DNA of 64,000 nt, taken from contig JACYXH010000343.1 of assembly GCA_026745465.1 (NCBI GenBank), forward strand, positions 410,001 to 474,000, read 5' to 3'. Position numbers and translations under genes: made by a program. This stretch comes from Lota lota (Eukaryota; Chordata; Actinopteri; Gadiformes; Lotidae). Positions 15,020 through 27,660 of this stretch are shown one piece after another (positions within the stretch are counted from its first letter, which is position 1; every line of letters starts with the position of its first letter). The notes beneath the pieces are model-generated. The model had not been told where the DNA came from. It saw only the letters and a list, made by a program, of their open reading frames with translations, and made no database searches.

Positions 15020-15335
15020 TGGTGTAGCAATGTCCACTGCTACACGCCACCTAGGTGGCTGCCATACTCCACCTAGGTGACTTTCCTCGGGCTCAGGACA
15101 CAGGGTGGTGATGTTGAAAGACCGGTTTATTGTAAAGGTTTGTTAGCGATGACACAGACAGATGGGGATCCATGCTGCCATGTGGGAGATCTCTCTCTGA
15201 GTGTGTGCGGTGATGGCTGGTTTAACCAACAGGTGTGCAGCCCCACCCAGCTCCAGACTCCAATCAGTCTGGCTCGGGCCAGGTGAGGCTGCTTCAACCA
15301 GCCGTCATCCACACACACTCCCACACATGGATTGA
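15020..15335 (-). mobile_element. LTR-like interspersed repeat, copy 2
   Basis: Same orientation as 10985-11305 but lacks about 25 bases present there. It begins (plus strand) at a TGTAGCA...TGCTACA inverted repeat (about 15023-15044), which could mark an LTR edge. On the minus strand AATAAACCGG precedes CATCACCACCCTGTG. A solo LTR is possible. Confidence 0.5.
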
Positions 15336-16790
15336 ATTTAGAGATTGGATTTAGAGAAAACGGTCCGTTCAGAGTAATGGGGATTTGGGACATTTTTGAA
15401 GACAGAGACATTCTTTCCTAAATTAGCGGTTTAATTCCAACGGTTGTTGGATGTTATCGTATCCTAGGCAATGAGCTTCTGGCCTTGGCTCGCTCCTGAG
15501 GAAAACCACTTCCTGTTCAAACTGCCTCCCTGGGGTCATGACATAATACATTTCTCTTTCCTCAAACACTCCATCTAGACACTAGCTCCCTAATGCCTAG
15601 TGTAGCGTTACATGATGTGCTTAAATGCCCACTTTGCACAATGTTTAATTGGTTAGCGTTTACCAAGCCATGTTTCTCTTAAGTAGACTGCAACGATGCG
15701 TTTATTGAAACAATTACTGCCTTCGGTAATTGCTGAACTCTACGTTTCAGAATTGCTGTCGTCCAATGATTGTTATGTCAGTAGCAGAGTTTTTGTAACT
15801 GTTTACAATATATTTGAGGGGAGATGGGGATGGTGGATGATGTAAAATGAATAATGTTGTGTTGTTGGGTGGATAACTATAAAATGAATACTGAAGTTCT
15901 TCTTGGCTGCTTGTCAGATAAAGCAAGCACATTTAAGACAACACTTTGCATTCTCTGTTATTTATGACATTTTATAGCCTAAACGATTCATAGATTAATC
16001 AGCGAAATTAATCGTTGGATGGATCGACTTTGAAATAATGGTAAGTTGCAGCCCTCGCAGAGACCTCCGTTGCACCACACCATCATGCTTGAATCTCCAG
16101 GTTTGTACAGAAGGCACCATTGTGTGGAGATTGTTCCTATTCCTACTTGTCTCGTATTCCTACTTGTCTTGGCGGTTTGGTCAGCGTTTCTAACAACCGC
16201 CGACATGAAGGGCACCTCGCTATCCTTTGGTCAAAGGTTAATGGGAATTGGGAATCAAACCATCGACTCAATACATGGCACAAATACAGACAAACGGCAA
16301 TTTGTCTCGCTCTCTTTCCCACAAAATGTTGGTGAAGATGTCGGTGTTATTTATGGCGTATAAGGATGTTAATCGAGGGGAATTCTCTGTAAAATAGAAG
16401 CACTATTTCCGGCTAAAAGGCATTTCCAGAGTGTAAGTACATCTCTTGCTGCCAATGCAAAGCCATGTTGCCCAAGATATTTACAATTGATCTAGGACTG
16501 CTTATAGTGGCAATTATACAGACTGGAATACCTTTTATATCTTCATACGACGACACAACAGACTTGAAAACATATTGTAAAGTGGCAATCTCTGTTTTGT
16601 TAAGTCACTATCTGTTACTGAATGAGGTAACACAATGGTGACTGAGCCTTTTGCCCACTGATGAAAGCCCTTGCATTAGCAGTGTTTCGAATGTTCCCAA
16701 CCAGGTGGCAGTGACACTGTTTGTATCTCTGGGAAAAATGACCGAATCGCCAAAGACAACGAAACGGAAATCCTCGAGATTACCATTAAT
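15336..16790. other. no gene recognised
   Basis: Single-copy-looking intergenic DNA. A 105-codon open frame at 16046-16363 has no recognisable features. Confidence 0.5.
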
Positions 16791-16794
16791 GAAG

Positions 16795-16910
16795 TAGTTA
16801 TTGTACCAACTACGATATATTGTTGTTTCTCTTCTTCTGACAAATGTACTTATTGTAAGTCGCTTTGGATGAAAGCATCTGCTAAATGCCCTAATTGTAA
16901 ATGTTTATTG
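16795..16910 (+). mobile_element. LINE/SINE 3' tail, well preserved
   Basis: 'tctgacaaatgtacttattg' followed by 'taagtcgctttggatgaaag' and 'catctgctaaatgccctaat' is the classic 3' end of teleost L2-type LINEs and the SINEs that use them. Confidence 0.75.
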
Positions 16911-17430
16911 AGGTGTTTAGTGAAATAATGAAACTTTACGATGCCTGGGCGATGTTAACAAAATAGTTTGTGATAGATGTAAGGGTGTTAATTATACCAT
17001 TTTAAAAATGTCTGAATGTAGAGCAGCAGACATTCACTCTGGCCAGTGAACCCGTACAATATGGAGGAATTAGTCCTTGGAACGATGTCAGAGACAGGAG
17101 GATAATCTTAATTATTATCATGAACATGTTTGACTTATATTGTCTGGGAGACACCTTCTTCTAGCAGCAAATCCTGTGTGGATTGAATCAGGGATCAGCT
17201 TGTTTGTGTACACACTACACTTTAATTAATACTGTAATGTATTCTTTTTTAAATTCATTACGACAATGTATGTGCTCTTGTGCTGCTTTAAAATACTCAG
17301 GGAGGGTTTTAATTAAATGCGAAACAGTTGGGGGGGGGGAGGGGGTGTAGGAAATGAAAACACTTTGAAACGAATGAACTTAAACTAAACTCCACTTGAG
17401 TCAGTGATTTCCAGAGGGGTTAATGAGCGG
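16911..17430. other. no gene recognised
   Basis: AT-rich, with a G-rich stretch at 17329-17346. Confidence 0.5.
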
Positions 17431-17697
17431 GCTGGTTCTCAGCCTCCTCGCTGTCTTATACCAGGCTGGCTGTGGGTCTGCTGGTTCTCAGCCTCCTCAC
17501 TGTCTTATACCAGGCTGGCTGTGGGTCTGCTGGTTCTCAGCCTCCTCGCTGTCTTATACCAGGCTGGCTGTGGGTCTGCTGGTTCTCAGCCTCCTCACTG
17601 TCTTATACCAGGCTGGCTGTGGGTCTGCTGGTTCTCAGCCTCCTCACTGTCTTATACCAGGCTGGCTGTGGGTCTGCTGGTTCTCAGCCTCCTCACT
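17431..17697. repeat. 49-bp minisatellite
   Basis: Five full copies and one partial of a unit beginning 'gctggttctcagcctcctc'; copies alternate g/a at position 20. Because 49 is not a multiple of three, the overlapping open frames cycle and are artefacts. Confidence 0.95.
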
Positions 17698-17989
17698 GAC
17701 AGGTGTCTGCACAGACACCTGTCTCCCTGTCCTCACACATTCATCCTCTCATCCTCCGCTTTTAGCTTTCACACCGCTGGTCATGTGATCATCCCGGTGA
17801 TGTCATGACGCCAAACACATCATATCACCAAAAATAACACACGTGTCAAATAACATGTTCAATCCATATTAGATATACTGTATGTATGATGATGATCATC
17901 AGGTGAATCCAACTTTAATCGCCATGACGACCAAAATATGAAAAATCTGCCCTCCAGACCCCCCCCCTCTCTCTCTCTCTCTCTCTCTA

Positions 17990-18157
17990 ATGTATTCTTC
18001 CCTTCTGGTGGCCCCTGGCCGGTCTGCCTCTTATGTTCTCCACAATAGAGGGAGAGGGGAGGAGGTCACTCGATGCCTCTCCTCGCCCTGCTCTCTCTCC
18101 TCATATTCCCCTTGCTCTCCTCGCTTCTTGCCTCTCCTTCCCTTCTGCTCTCTCGTC
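17990..18157 (+). repeat. dispersed repeat, copy 1 (168-bp family)
   Basis: Nearly identical to 38830-38993 in tmem38b intron 2. A CT run (17967-17988) precedes it and CT-rich DNA (18158-18254) follows. Confidence 0.8.
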
Positions 18158-18897
18158 ACTCTCCTCCCCTCCTCTCCCCCTCTCTTCTCCTCCCCCCTCC
18201 CTCACCCTCGGGGCAGGGTTGTCCTACCAGGCCTCTCTCTCTCTCTCTCTCTCTGGAGTAAAGGATCTGATATGGAATGGAATGCGTGCCGGCAGGTTCA
18301 GTGGTGTGAGTTGTGACTTCCTTCAACCCCTAGCACACTGCTCCGCCCCTCCCAGAGCGAAGCCCCCGTCCAGCTGCCCCCGTCCGAGGCCAGTGGAATG
18401 CGCACTGAACAGCCAATGAACACTTTGAATCGGCGAGCACATGCAGTACACACGTATGCCTCTTCGAAGACATACGCTCTAGTGATGTGCGTATGGACGT
18501 ATTATTGAAACGCAAGGGACGCAAACCCAGCAATATCACCTCCGAGTACTCTTGAAAGAATGGAATCCAATAGCGTCGTCAATCGCAGATCACCATAGGC
18601 CAGTGTTGACGATGCTAAACCCTGAACCTTGACCCCCGAGGCCACAATGAGTGTTTTCAATGTAATTTAGATGAATGTTTGAATGGTAAAGTTCATGTCT
18701 CTGCCATCCGAAAAAAAAAAAAAAAAAAAGAAAGAGAAAGAGAAAGAGAGAGAGAGAGAGACAAGTGAGTCTTTCATAGAGGGGCCATCAGGAGAATGAA
18801 CTTTCTTGACCAAAAAAATGATGTTACAGAAGTTGCATCGATGATATTTCGGAGACCTAGACCTTCGGAACTACAACTTTTGGAACTGGACAGAGGA

Positions 18898-19028
<131 letters not shown>

Positions 19029-19534
19029 TGAAACTTAATAAAGGAACTGGCTCTCAGTTCCTGATAGACCTCCTGCTCATGGCTCCATCCCATCATCACC
19101 GCGTCCAGGTGCTGGACACCTGCTGGACGCCATGATGGATGAGTCATCGTTCAAGCCAAACAGGGGATTCAGGATGAAATGGCTTTTAACAAACTGCCTT
19201 TTTAGCCTCGTTCAAATACATCCCTCTCAGTTGGCAACAGGAGGTGAACAGTACAGGGGTACTTATCTAAATGTCTAACGTTAAATCATTCGGTAACACT
19301 TAACAATAAGTGTAAATTAACATTGTTACCGACCATTTGAATTGCGCTTGGGTGATCCCATGCTCTCTGCATAGACAGACACCTTCAATACAGTTCTGAC
19401 AGGACGTCAGTGTGTATCAACAACAAAAGCCCTCTTCAATCCCATTTGCAAAACACATTTGCTTTGTTTAAGGGCAAGTTGTATGCAAATGAGCGCCCCA
19501 TTATGTGTGTGAATAAGTGTATGCGTCATGGACA

Positions 19535-19700
19535 GCAGGACAGTGTAGTCACTGGGCACGGTGTTCCAGTCCCAGTCGAAAGGTTCTGGGTTCAAAGTCA
19601 CACACCGTCTTCCTTTAGGCATCCTGGAGCAAATGCCGCTGTACTAAATGACCTGTATCTGATTTCACTCAAAGACGCCTTAGGATCAAAAGCATAGGCT
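19535..19700 (+). mobile_element. tRNA-derived SINE
   Basis: Head 'ccagtcgaaaggttctgggttcaaa' region (B-box-like ggttcaaagtc), then 'taggcatcctggagcaaatg', 'aaatgacctgtatctgattt' and a degraded tail. Same family as the copies at 20670, 24725 and 51965 and the reversed one at 57410. Confidence 0.7.
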
Positions 19701-20181
19701 AAATTATATTTAATATAAAATCATAAATAGTAAATGGCTAATGTCAGTCGAACATGTATGTCCTTTGAAAAATAACAAATCAATTCTTATAAAGGCACAA
19801 CTTAAAACAAACAAAAATGTCCTTCACCTCCTGCTTCGTCTTCTGCCAGTTATTAATGGCTATTTGAGATTCAGCGCCAGCTCCTAGACCGTGGGTGAGG
19901 GGGTGTGTGGGTGAGGGGGTGAGGGGGTGAGGCAGTGAGGGGGATTACGCACCTATCCTCGGCCCTCTGTGGGGCTTGACTTTGTGGCTGACTTAATAAG
20001 AGTGGAAGGCTTTGTTGTTGTGAATTTCTTTATTCATTCACACCACCCCACCCCACCCCACCCCCGTCAAATGAAAAGAACCTGAAGAAGACGAGGCGCG
20101 AAGATGTTCCCGTAAGGAGCCGAAGAAAGATACGAGGGAGCGACTTCTCTTCCCGCGGTGAAAAGGAATGACAAACTAATA

Positions 20182-20205
20182 CCCCCCCCCCCCCCCCCCC
20201 CCCCC
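20182..20205. repeat. poly-C tract
   Basis: 24 consecutive C. Confidence 0.97.
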
Positions 20206-20669
20206 TTATCTGGAGCTGCCTGTCAACACAGACGGGCCACAGCATTCGCCGGGAGATTCTGGTCCATGGGAAAAATACTCCCCGGACCACTAAGGGAACA
20301 TACAGAGAATCAAGCTTTCCTCAGGAAGATGAAGATCAAAAAGCCTGCGCAGGCATCCCTGTCGTACTGTTGCTGTGTGACCTTGCATTGTGTTCTGTTT
20401 ATGGAGGAAATGCTCTTCACGTTGATCATGCCGCTTTCTTTCATTTCCTGATTTCTTTGCGAAGAGAGGCTGAGATGTTCTGAGGATTAACGGAAATGAG
20501 ATGAGGTGCAAAGGTGGAATTATGGGATGTGGTGGAAAAAGGGGAAAACGAGGGGGGAGATTGGAGAACAAGAGCCTGCCTATATGCCGCGTGTTTGAAT
20601 GTTTGTGTGACTAGGATGTGGGTCTCAGTGGGATCTTCAGTTAACTCGAGTCCCACATGTTCGACAAAG

Positions 20670-20840
20670 TCTAGTCTAGTGGCGAGGGTCCCGGCCGAAA
20701 GGTACTGGGTTTGATCCCGCCAACGTCCGCACATCGTCCTTTAAGATCCAGATGCCTAACGCCTACCTGCTCCTTAACCACGTGTACCTGAATCGACTGT
20801 GCGTCGCTTTCCATAAAAGCATTCGCTAAGTAACTTGCTG
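20670..20840 (+). mobile_element. tRNA-derived SINE, most complete copy
   Basis: 'gccgaaaggtactgggtttg' with B-box-like gggtttgatccc, 'gatgcctaacgcctacctgc', 'gtacctgaatcgactgtgcg' and the tail 'tcgctttccataaaagcatt cgctaa'. This gives the fullest view of the family layout: tRNA head, body, LINE-type tail. Confidence 0.75.
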
Positions 20841-21754
20841 CTGAACACAGTGCCAGAGCCATTGTACACATTGACGCAACGATACAGACGACAAAGCAGT
20901 TCACAAGTCTTTCACAAGTCTTGTGTAATACAGCAAGAGTTCCCTGGAGAAACTAGACGTTTGTGCGAACACGTGGCCTCAAACCATCAGCCATTCCCAC
21001 TGCGTTCTACTTAAACCATCTCCTGTCCGACAGAACGGATATTGGAAGTATAGGGACCTGCTGTAAGTCTCTAGGGTTCCCGGTGGCTTACATCCACTTT
21101 CACGTCTTAGGGATTTGATTGGTCGCTTAGTTAACTGTTGAGGTCGAAGATGGATCGAGAATTAGACTTTTTCCCCTGAGAGGAGCGAAAGTAGATCACT
21201 CAAGAGAAGAAGACATTGGTGAAATGGATGCCACCAAAACAAAAGAAGAACAGCAATTTGTTTGACTTTTATGTAAGCAATATTTAGGCTAAGAATTAAA
21301 CTATTAAAAGTCAGAAGTTGATTAAGGAATCCATTGTTTATCTTGCATTCATATTTTCCTACTGTAATTAGTCATTACAATTACATTACATTCAATTTGA
21401 AATGGATCTCATGATTAGAGGGCCTTTCTCACAGCATTTGTAATTTTTTGGTTTTCTTTTCAACGTCAACTGAAGTATTGTATTATATAAAATACCCAAA
21501 TGACTGTCATGAATATGTTTTGAAATAGTGTTGGAATTATGTAAAAAAAATAATAATAATTATATTAGCCAAGCTGCGTGTTTTCTTTCTGAAAGGTCAG
21601 AAAAGTGTATTCATGTATTCTCTGCCAGGGTTCCTTGTGGTCCTATCTGGTCCCTCTAGTGCCATTTCTAACCCCTACCTGTTCTGTAGTTGGCATAGCT
21701 TACTCATTGCCTACCTGGATTCTCGAATCCATTTCCACTGCTCGGATTTAAATC
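20841..21754. other. no gene recognised
   Basis: AT-rich intergenic DNA. Confidence 0.5.
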
Positions 21755-21910
21755 ATACATAATAAATGCCATTTGGTAGACGCTTTTATCTACAGCGCCT
21801 CACAACACCTTGCATACATTCTATGCCTTTATTCTATGCCTTTATTCCCGGTGGGAATTGAACCCCTCACCCTCCATGGCAGTGTTAATGCCATGCACTG
21901 ATCTACTGGT
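21755..21910 (-). mobile_element. inverted tRNA-type SINE
   Basis: 'atttggtagacgcttttatc' (tail) precedes 'gggaattgaacccctcaccc' and 'tgccatgcactgatctac', i.e. reversed B and A boxes. Confidence 0.65.
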
Positions 21911-22157
21911 GGAGTGAGGTCCATTGTGAATCATTACACACGGTGTTTTCTTCAACCCAAAGCACTGAATCAGGTTTTGTCTCAGGCTGCAGCCACACTA
22001 ACCATCTGACATCTGGTCATTCTCGTTTTGAACCTAAACCGATCTCCGTCCAGACGAGGGCCGCTTGGCTCACGCCTGGAAACGCATGTCATGTGACCAT
22101 TCACGAACACGGGGTATGCTGGTGTAAACAGGAAGCAGATTGTTTACCCTGCGGTTG

Positions 22158-22173
22158 GTTGCTTAGTAGCAGG
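22158..22173 (+). promoter_or_regulatory. imperfect X-box-like motif
   Basis: GTTGCTTAGTAGCAGG resembles an RFX site with one weak half. It lies 25 bases before a short ATG frame. Confidence 0.2.
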
Positions 22174-22197
22174 AAACGCTACGGAAGAAGAACAGCA

Positions 22198-22263
22198 ATG
22201 GCGAAAAGTAAGGCCGGAAATGTCTTTGCCCTGGCCGATGACGAGGCGTTTAATCGATGTTGA
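22198..22263 (+). CDS. short open frame or first exon, unidentified
   Basis: ATG with good context (aacagcaATGG) opens a 21-codon frame, MAKSKAGNVFALADDEAFNR plus Cys and TGA. A donor-like AAAA|GTAAGG occurs just after the third codon, so a 4-codon first coding exon is equally possible. The flank is mildly CpG-rich. No homolog was recognised. Confidence 0.15.
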   Translation: MAKSKAGNVFALADDEAFNRC

Positions 22264-22781
22264 ATTGGTTGTCACTGGTAGTCAAAGCTGATGATGGTTG
22301 TTCTCTTCCGGAAAAGGGTCACGTGACAGAGGCGTGACGAATCAGGGAAGGACGCATGGTGACTGATAAAGCCCAATCGGGAAGCGAACATGGGTGTGTG
22401 CATCGTTGTTCTCAAAATTGCTATTTTCAGCCGGTCTAAAACACAATCCAGGAGTTTTCTAATGAAAATGGGGTCCGCAGGGGTCTGAAAAAATGGGGTC
22501 TCAACTTTAGGGCTTCTAAAACGCCGGAACAGTGCGGAAACATAGCAAACGTTGACCACCACACCTCTTGACCATCAGTAGACTTAATATCGTTATGCTG
22601 ATGACACCCAGATGTACGTTGAAGCCCTCCAGCCCCTCTACAGCTGCAGTGCATCTCAGCACCTGGCTCATGGGGATTAGGAGAAGATTAAACACACCCA
22701 TTCCTACCACTGCAGAACAGCAAAACAGAGGCTCTGGGATTTTGAGATGCCGTCGGGTCAGGAAATAGTCCAGGGGGGGGG

Positions 22782-23003
<222 letters not shown>

Positions 23004-23596
23004 TAAACACACCGTGGTTCCTACACCAACCTCTGGACCCTTCTCTGGACCCTCCTCTGGACACCTTCTGCCAAGCTTCTGCACAACGCCAGATGGGTTG
23101 GACCTCAGCTGCAGCACATATGAGGAATGTGGACTCTTACTTGCTTTTCAACATGGAAAACTGGAGCTATATACATTGTCAGGATGACATCACCTCCTAA
23201 AATAAATGGAGAACCAGTCTGTTGGTCAAACCGGAAGTGACATCACTTTGATTGGCCTTTTCTCTTTTCCCACCATCCAGGGGCGTGTCCACCGGAGGGC
23301 GGGGGGGGGGGGGGAGGGAGGGCTGGCACATCCCCTCGCAAAAGTGTTGCCCCCTGTGTTGTTCTGTGCCACTCCCATGCTACCCCTTCTTCCTGAGTTT
23401 GGACACGCCCCTACCACCATCAACACTGTCCCTCTACAAATGTAACCAAGTAACTTCAACCGACAACTGTAAGCTAGCCAATCACGAGCAGAGACATGAG
23501 CAGATAATAAGGGTTATGTTTTGGTGTAGTGTATTTGAGTGAGATCTATTAACTGCCATGGTTTGGTGGAGGGTGATTCGCTCAGAGAGGCAGAAG

Positions 23597-23633
23597 GTTT
23601 TCCTGTTGGACACCAAGTATCCAACAGGAAAAC
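23597..23633. repeat. perfect hairpin, 14-bp arms
   Basis: GTTTTCCTGTTGGA and TCCAACAGGAAAAC flank a 9-base loop. Surrounding 23000-24280 shows no gene; it has a G tract at 23299-23312 and a GAT/GAG-rich stretch at 23880-23965. Confidence 0.9.
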
Positions 23634-24286
23634 GCTGAGGGGAAGAGGACAGCGGAGGTATAAAGTTTAGTGCCGTCCTGAAATATATGGAGTGACGGGT
23701 AGTACCTCGGGGAGATAGTGAAGCGTCATATTTCTGATACCATTTCTTCTTCTTCCAAAAGAAGAACTCATGCCACATTTGTACATGGGCAAATGGCTGA
23801 CAGGGTGAAAATACTTTTCTTCCTGCAGGTTCAACACAAAATGCATTCGTTCTCAAGCCTCTTCTTCCGCTGGGGATAAAGATGGAAGAGGAGAGGCAGG
23901 ATGAAGAAAGGAAAATGATGACGATGACGAGGAGGACGATTAGGATGATGATGATGATGACGATCCGTAGTATTGGTATAGCCCGTTTAAAAACAAAGTT
24001 TACAAAGTGCCTCCCCATGCACAATAACAAACTATCGATTGCACACAAACAGAAAAATCAATGGAGGCAGGGATACATTAACAAAAACAGCAGAACGTAC
24101 ATGAAGTTGAAAGAGGCGAGGCGGTGGGAACGAGAAGGAAACATCTTGGATGAGGTAATGAGGATGTACTGAAGCAGCAGCAGCAGAGGAAGGCAGGAAG
24201 GTCACTGTTCAGGGCCTTCACAGGCTACTAATGGAGCAAGCCTCAGAGACACCCATGGGCCTCGTGTCTGACGTGCTAAAACACAG

Positions 24287-24287
<1 letters not shown>

Positions 24288-24331
<44 letters not shown>
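24288..24331. repeat. poly-G tract
   Basis: 44 consecutive G, the longest homopolymer in the window. Confidence 0.97.
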
Positions 24332-24332
<1 letters not shown>

Positions 24333-24724
24333 TCTCACACCTTGTTCAACTTTTAGTGAATGGCATCAGGAAGGTGTTCGTTATTATTCGTCCCAAACCA
24401 TTCTCTGGTGTTTTGTCTTCAGAAGATATTTCCGGCTAAAATAAATGTATAATAATATGTATAATCACAGACAGGGTGATGCAGGCTGAATAGTCTGTTA
24501 TTTCAAAATAACACACCGCTGAATGTCATAATTGACCAATCAGAATCGGGTATTCAACAAAGCTGTGTAATAAATGAATGTAATGTACAAATGTATATAT
24601 GTGCAGCAGGAAAATCACACAAAGAGAATTGAATGGTTGAATTGATGAATTGTTAATAATTGTAGTGGTACTGAATTTCCCCCTAAAGCAGCTTGTCATT
24701 TTAAGGCTGGAAGATAATGTAGCA

Positions 24725-24860
24725 CTAGTGTGTTTGAATCACAGACAAAAGGTTCTGCGTTTGAACCACTATGTCCGCAGCCTAACCTGTAGGCATCCTT
24801 GAGCATTTCCTACCTGTTTTAATGACATGTATCTTTAAACAAGAAAAGCCCTGTTATTTG
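24725..24860 (+). mobile_element. tRNA-derived SINE
   Basis: 'aaaggttctgcgtttgaacc' (B box), 'cagcctaacctgtaggcatc cttgagca' and 'aatgacatgtatct' match the family at 19535 and 20670. Confidence 0.7.
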
Positions 24861-25227
24861 TTGTCTGTATCACATATATCTGTATGCATGTTCATGTCTG
24901 TTGAAATACCAGGTCAATACTGTTAGGTTGGTCTTCTGGCCAGCGTGGATTCTGATTGGTCAAGAACAGAGCCATTCCAGAGGATGCAGTGAGGCCTTGG
25001 TCTGAGTCAGGGTAAACTGGAGTAACAGATGTCCCTCTCCCTCTCTGCCTCTCTCTGTTCTCATGGTAACCTTATCTGCCAGGTCGGAACGATTGGATTT
25101 TTACACGACATTGGAGATGCGCTCTGCAGGACACATTGGACACTCTCCTCTCTCTCCTCCTCAACCTACACCTCCCATCATTTCAATCTCTCTCTCTCTC
25201 TCTCCTGCCACCTCCTCCTGGGGGGGT

Positions 25228-25893
25228 TATCTCCACCTCCTCCCCTACCTCCTTTTCCACCTCCACCTCCTCCTATTACATCTCCACCTCCTCCCCTACC
25301 TCCTTTTCCACCTCCACCTCCTCCTATTACATCTCCACCTCCTCCCCTACCTCCTTTTCCACCTCCACCTCCTCCTATTACATCTCCGCCTACTCCCCTA
25401 CCTCCTTTTCCACCTCCACCCCTACCTCCTTTTCCACCTCCACCTCCTCCTATTACATCTCCACCTCCTCCCCTACCTCCTTTTCCATCTCCTCCTCATA
25501 TTACATCTCCACCTCCTCCCCTACCTCCTTTTCCACCTCCACCCCTACCTCCTTTTCCATCTCCACCTCCTATTACATCTCCACCTCCTCCCCTACCTCC
25601 TTTTCCACCTCCACCTCCTCCTATTACATCTCCACCTCCACCCCTACCTCCTTTTCCACCTCCACCTCCTCCTATTACATCTCCACCTCCTCCCCTACCT
25701 CCTTTTCCACCTCCACCCCTACCTCCTTTTCCATCTCCACCTCCTATTACATCTCCACCTCCTCCCCTACCTCCTTTTCCACCTCCACCTCCTATTACAT
25801 CTCCACCTCCACCCCTACCTCCTTTTCCACCTCCTCCTATTACATCTCCACCTCCTCCCCTACCTCCTTTTCCACCTCCACCTCCCCCTCTGT
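25228..25893. repeat. homopyrimidine minisatellite (about 54/57 bp)
   Basis: More than a dozen imperfect units of 'ccacctcctcccctacctcc', 'ttttccacctccacctcctc' and 'ctattacatct', with 15-24 base length variants. All three plus frames stay open for about 280 codons or more (Pro-Pro-Phe, Leu-His and Ser-Thr-Tyr repeats), which is diagnostic of a repeat rather than a gene. Confidence 0.95.
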
Positions 25894-26002
25894 CAACACC
25901 ATTAGCATGTCCACCATCCCCCTCCTACCTGGAGGAGCCAACAATAACGCAAATCTTCCCCATCTCTGGCAGAGCATGTAAATGACTTTGTGACATTGTG
26001 GG

Positions 26003-26034
26003 TGTGTGTCTGTGTGTGTGTGTGTGTGTGTGTG
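26003..26034. repeat. short (TG)n microsatellite
   Basis: TG run. 26035-26520 shows CA-rich patches (26195-26265) and no gene. Confidence 0.9.
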
Positions 26035-26519
26035 CGTTTCATTAGCATGTGCGTTATGTGCTTTCTATATTTGTTGTATTCTTCTGTATGATCTGGTCAG
26101 TAACTCTCTTCCGCAAATGTTTTTTGTTATGATTTCATAACATCATCGTTAGTATGGCTTCTGGTCATCTGATTCTCGCTCACGCAGACATTTAAACACG
26201 CACACACACACAAATACAAACACACATACATGCACACACACACGCGCGCACAGACACACACAAACATGCATATTTTAATTACGCCATTGAAATAGACACA
26301 GCAGGGTACGGCAGAGGTGTCCAGCTGCTCTTTGCACTGACAGATTTCAGATATACATGAACAGTGGGCATCTGAGGTACACTGATTTCCTTAACACAAC
26401 GCCGTTCCTAAAATGTCTGCAATCTGCAAACCAAATACACACAAACACACTTGCCCAACCCTTTTTGCTTTTCCATCAAAGGAAATTCAAATGAGCATCC
26501 AGCAGAGTTGATACGGAGT

Positions 26520-26632
26520 GGACGACGCCCACCACTCCCTCTCTCTCGTTTCTCCTACCACAAGTCTCTCTCTCTCTCCCTCTCCCTCTCTCCCTCTCCC
26601 TCTTTCTCCCTCTCCCTCTCTCTCTCCCTCTG
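26520..26632. repeat. CT/CCCT-rich low-complexity tract
   Basis: Imperfect ctctccctctccctc repeats. Confidence 0.85.
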
Positions 26633-26977
26633 TGATGGCATTGTAAATGGCATGACTCTGGTTGCCTTGCTGTATTAGGGTGGGATAAAGTATCAGTGGT
26701 GGTAATCTTGTGTGGATTAATGGCTTCTTCTTTATGTGCTGCGGCTGCTACGTTCAGATGTCTGGTCGTGGCCAGGAGCCCCCTACTGGAATACTAATGA
26801 AAGACAGACAGACAGACAGCTCCCACTCTGCCCGGCTCCCCCGGCACCAGCCTAGCCCGCTGGAGCCGTGTGTTTGTTGTGTGTGTGTGTGTGTGTGTGT
26901 GCGTGCGCGTGTGTGGTAGAGGAAGGTTAACAGACACGGCTACAGTGTCTGTATGTGTGTGAGTACACATCCACCAC

Positions 26978-27087
<110 letters not shown>

Positions 27088-27164
27088 CTCCCAGACCCTG
27101 CCTTCTCCTTTGTGAGGTAGTGGCGGTCCTGCTTGTCCTGCCTGACACCTGCTTTGCATACAGC

Positions 27165-27660
27165 CGTGAGGAGATGAGGGGAGGAGGAGGAGGGGAGGAG
27201 GGAGGGGAGGAGACGAGAGGAGGAGGGAGGGGAGTAGGGAGGGGAGGAGACGAGAGGAGGAGGGAGGGGAGTAGGGAGGGGAGGAGACGAGAGGAGGAGA
27301 GAGGAGGAGAAGAGGAAGAGGGGGGAGGGGAGGAGGGGAGAGGAGAGCAGGGGAGGAAAGCAGATGAGGAGAGGAGAGGAGGGGTGAGAGAGGATGGGTT
27401 AGGAGGAGATGAGAGGGTGAGGAAGGGGAGGGGGTGAGACGGTGATACAAGGGGTCCCCCAGGCTGAGAGAAAGGGACACGCTGGGAAGAATGGAGAGGA
27501 AACGTGGTCAGAGGGAGAAGGAGAAAGAGGGGGGAGAGGGAGAAGAGAGAAGGGGAGAGCGAGGGAAGAAGAGAAAGATTATGAGAGGCAGTGAGAGTGA
27601 GAGAGAGAGAGGGAGAAGGGGGGAAAGAGACGGTGAGCGGGAGAGACAGACAGAGTGACA
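27165..27660. repeat. GA/GGA-rich homopurine tract
   Basis: Nearly pure purine for about 500 bases, including a 42-bp tandem 'gagacgagaggaggagggag'. A 228-residue minus-strand frame over this tract and the TG array is an artefact. Confidence 0.9.

Noticed and set aside
16046..16363. 105-codon open frame
   Set aside because: No splice signals, domain or codon pattern; the length is within chance expectation for 64 kb.
19535..20840. tRNA genes
   Set aside because: The A/B-box-like sequences belong to degenerate SINE heads followed by SINE bodies; no intact cloverleaf with acceptor stem was recognised.
25029..25985. 318-codon proline-rich frame
   Set aside because: All three plus frames are open across the homopyrimidine minisatellite; there are no splice sites and no non-repeat domain.
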